NCBI GenBank assembly: GCA_016201085.1
Contig: JACQDO010000036.1
Coordinates: 1 to 7,235 of the forward strand
Direction: 5' to 3'
DNA: 7,235 nt
From: Hyphomicrobiales bacterium
Lineage (GTDB): Bacteria; Pseudomonadota; Alphaproteobacteria; Rhizobiales; Xanthobacteraceae
Shown: one piece after another, positions 6,281 through 7,235 of the stretch
How positions within the stretch are numbered: the stretch's first letter is position 1
Layout of the letters: every line of letters starts with the position of its first letter
Translations under genes and position numbers: made by a program
The notes under the pieces: generated by a model
What the model was told of the DNA's origin: nothing
What the model saw: only the letters and a program-made list of their open reading frames with translations
Databases searched by the model: none

Positions 6281-7107
6281 CACAGACACAAACTGCATCC
6301 ACCGCCGTGCCAACCGCCAAAGCCACCGGCGCCGAGCCCCGCATCCGCGTTCGTGGCCTCGGCAAATATTACGGCACGCTCGAAGTGTTCCGTGACATCA
6401 ACTTCGACGTCGGCGAGCGCGAGATCGTCGCCATCGTCGGCCCGTCCGGCTGCGGCAAGACCACGCTGCTGCGTTGCATCGATGGGCTGATTCCGTTCGA
6501 TGCCGGCGAGGTGCGGGTTGGCCGTGAGCTGGTGAGCGAGCCGATCGCCGGCGTCGCCATGGTGTTCCAGCATTTCGGGCTGTTTCCGTGGAAGACGGTG
6601 TTCGACAACGTCGCCTATGGCTTGCGCATGGCCGGCGCCGCCAAGGCCGAGATCGATCGCAAGGTGCCGGAATTCATCAAACTGGTCGGCCTCGCCGGCT
6701 TCGAGAAGGCGTTCCCCTACCAGATGTCCGGCGGCATGCAGCAGCGCTGCGGTCTGGCGCGCGCGCTGGCGGTGGAGCCCAATGTGCTGCTGATGGACGA
6801 GCCGTTCGCGGCGGTCGATGCACAGACCCGCGAAATTCTGCAATTCGAGCTGCTGCGCATCTGGGAGCAGCGGCCGACCGCGATGATCTTCGTCACCCAT
6901 TCGATCGAGGAAGCCGTGCTGCTCGGCCACCGGGTGATCGTGCTCAAGGGCCGGCCCTCGAGCATCCACGAGACCATCACCATCGACCTGCCGAGCCCGC
7001 GCACGCGCGACACGCTGCGTCTGCCGCGTTTTGCCGAGTTGCGCGAACAGGTGTGGGGCACGCTGATGCGGGAGGCCCGCGAAGCCGAATTCATTCTCGA
7101 ACGCTGA
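6277..7107 (+). CDS. ABC transporter ATP-binding protein, nitrate/sulfonate/taurine (NrtD/SsuB/TauB) class
   Basis: 276-residue cytoplasmic ATPase energising a small-solute importer. Visible motifs: Walker A GPSGCGKTT (55-63, Lys61), Q-loop Gln98 in MVFQHFGLFPW (95-105), signature MSGGMQQR (150-157), Walker B VLLMDEPF (170-177, Asp174, Glu175), D-loop AAVD (178-181) and switch His208 in VTHSIEEA (206-213). The LFPW motif, the MSGGMQQR signature and a C-terminal segment with DLPSPR (237-242) are typical of the SsuB/TauB/NrtD branch, which takes up sulfonates, taurine, nitrate, cyanate, thiamine precursors and other solutes; the ATPase alone does not reveal which. The start is taken as the GTG at 6277, which overlaps the preceding stop (GTGA). 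It has no strong ribosome site, consistent with translational coupling. The N-terminal 20 residues are a Thr/Ala-rich extension. All catalytic residues are intact. The permease should lie beyond the window. Confidence 0.94.
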   Translation: MTQTQTASTAVPTAKATGAEPRIRVRGLGKYYGTLEVFRDINFDVGEREIVAIVGPSGCGKTTLLRCIDGLIPFDAGEVRVGRELVSEPIAGVAMVFQHFGLFPWKTVFDNVAYGLRMAGAAKAEIDRKVPEFIKLVGLAGFEKAFPYQMSGGMQQRCGLARALAVEPNVLLMDEPFAAVDAQTREILQFELLRIWEQRPTAMIFVTHSIEEAVLLGHRVIVLKGRPSSIHETITIDLPSPRTRDTLRLPRFAELREQVWGTLMREAREAEFILER

Positions 7108-7131
7108 AATAAAAAACGCTCAAACAAAAAT

Positions 7132-7137
7132 GGAGGA
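7132..7137 (+). promoter_or_regulatory. Strong ribosome binding site before the secreted-protein gene
   Basis: GGAGGA ends 4 bases before the ATG at 7142, after an A-rich 34-base spacer that follows the ATPase stop. It is the strongest Shine-Dalgarno match in the window, consistent with high synthesis of a periplasmic binding protein relative to the ATPase. Confidence 0.75.
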
Positions 7138-7141
7138 TTCC

Positions 7142-7235
7142 ATGATCCGCAGAAGCTTCAACCTGATGGCCGGCGGTGCGCTGCTGGCACTCGCGCTGAC
7201 CGCCGGCCCGGCGTCGGCGCAGGGCAAGAAAGTCA
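7142..7235 (+). CDS. Secreted protein, probable ABC transporter substrate-binding protein (3' end cut off)
   Basis: Only 31 codons are visible, ending at the window edge. They encode a typical export signal: MIRRSFNLMAGG, a hydrophobic core ALLALALTAG (13-22), then PASA with probable cleavage before Gln27, and the mature start QGKKV. The two arginines at 3-4 followed by SFNL resemble a twin-arginine (Tat) signal, though a Sec signal is equally possible. It lies 34 bases after the ABC ATPase gene in the same orientation with a strong ribosome site. Position and signal peptide make it the likely periplasmic substrate-binding component of this importer (inference). No domain of the mature protein is visible, so the function rests on context alone. 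Confidence 0.7.
   Translation, partial: MIRRSFNLMAGGALLALALTAGPASAQGKKV

Noticed and set aside
5600..6313. Minus-strand ORF of 237 codons opposite the AhpD-like gene
   Set aside because: It shows no conserved motif, while the plus strand has intact CxxC family features and a good ribosome site.

Overview
The window looks like chromosomal DNA of a GC-rich alphaproteobacterium, most likely Hyphomicrobiales (Bradyrhizobium/Rhodopseudomonas/Xanthobacteraceae-like). This is inferred from the gene order and protein character of the tad/cpa cluster and from GC-rich third codon positions; no 16S or other marker is present. It holds two divergent transcription units separated by one 387-base intergenic region.

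Left part (positions 1-5233, all minus strand): a compact Flp/tight-adherence (Tad) pilus operon read right to left as cpaB, cpaC, a short cpaD-like lipoprotein gene, cpaE and cpaF. cpaF runs off the left edge. Gaps are 39, 16 and 17 bases, and cpaC overlaps the lipoprotein gene by 17 bases, so the five genes are almost certainly one transcript. The products form a coherent machine: CpaC is the outer-membrane secretin ring, CpaB a periplasmic SAF/RcpC protein, the lipoprotein a probable outer-membrane partner of the secretin, CpaE a receiver/ParA-like polar localisation factor and CpaF the cytoplasmic motor ATPase. Neither the Flp pilin (pilA) nor the prepilin peptidase (cpaA) lies next to cpaB, where relatives often have them.

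Middle (5234-5620): a non-coding divergent regulatory region. Its cpaB-proximal half is visibly AT-richer than its surroundings and carries five same-strand TAAC motifs spaced 15-17 bases apart. The other half carries a near-repeated palindrome, GCSGTACGGY, close to the start of the rightward operon.

Right part (5621-7235, plus strand): a second operon with an AhpD/carboxymuconolactone-decarboxylase-like protein, an ABC transporter ATPase of the nitrate/sulfonate/taurine importer class (start overlapping the previous stop by 4 bases), and the first 31 codons of a secreted protein, probably the periplasmic substrate-binding component. The permease is not in the window. This looks like an uptake system for a small organic anion or similar solute, coupled to a CxxC enzyme; the substrate cannot be read from the sequence. 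The AhpD-like protein keeps the family's Glu and both Cys but has Arg where AhpD has its catalytic His. This coupled pair is the least familiar part of the window. I see no mobile element, CRISPR array, tRNA or rRNA.
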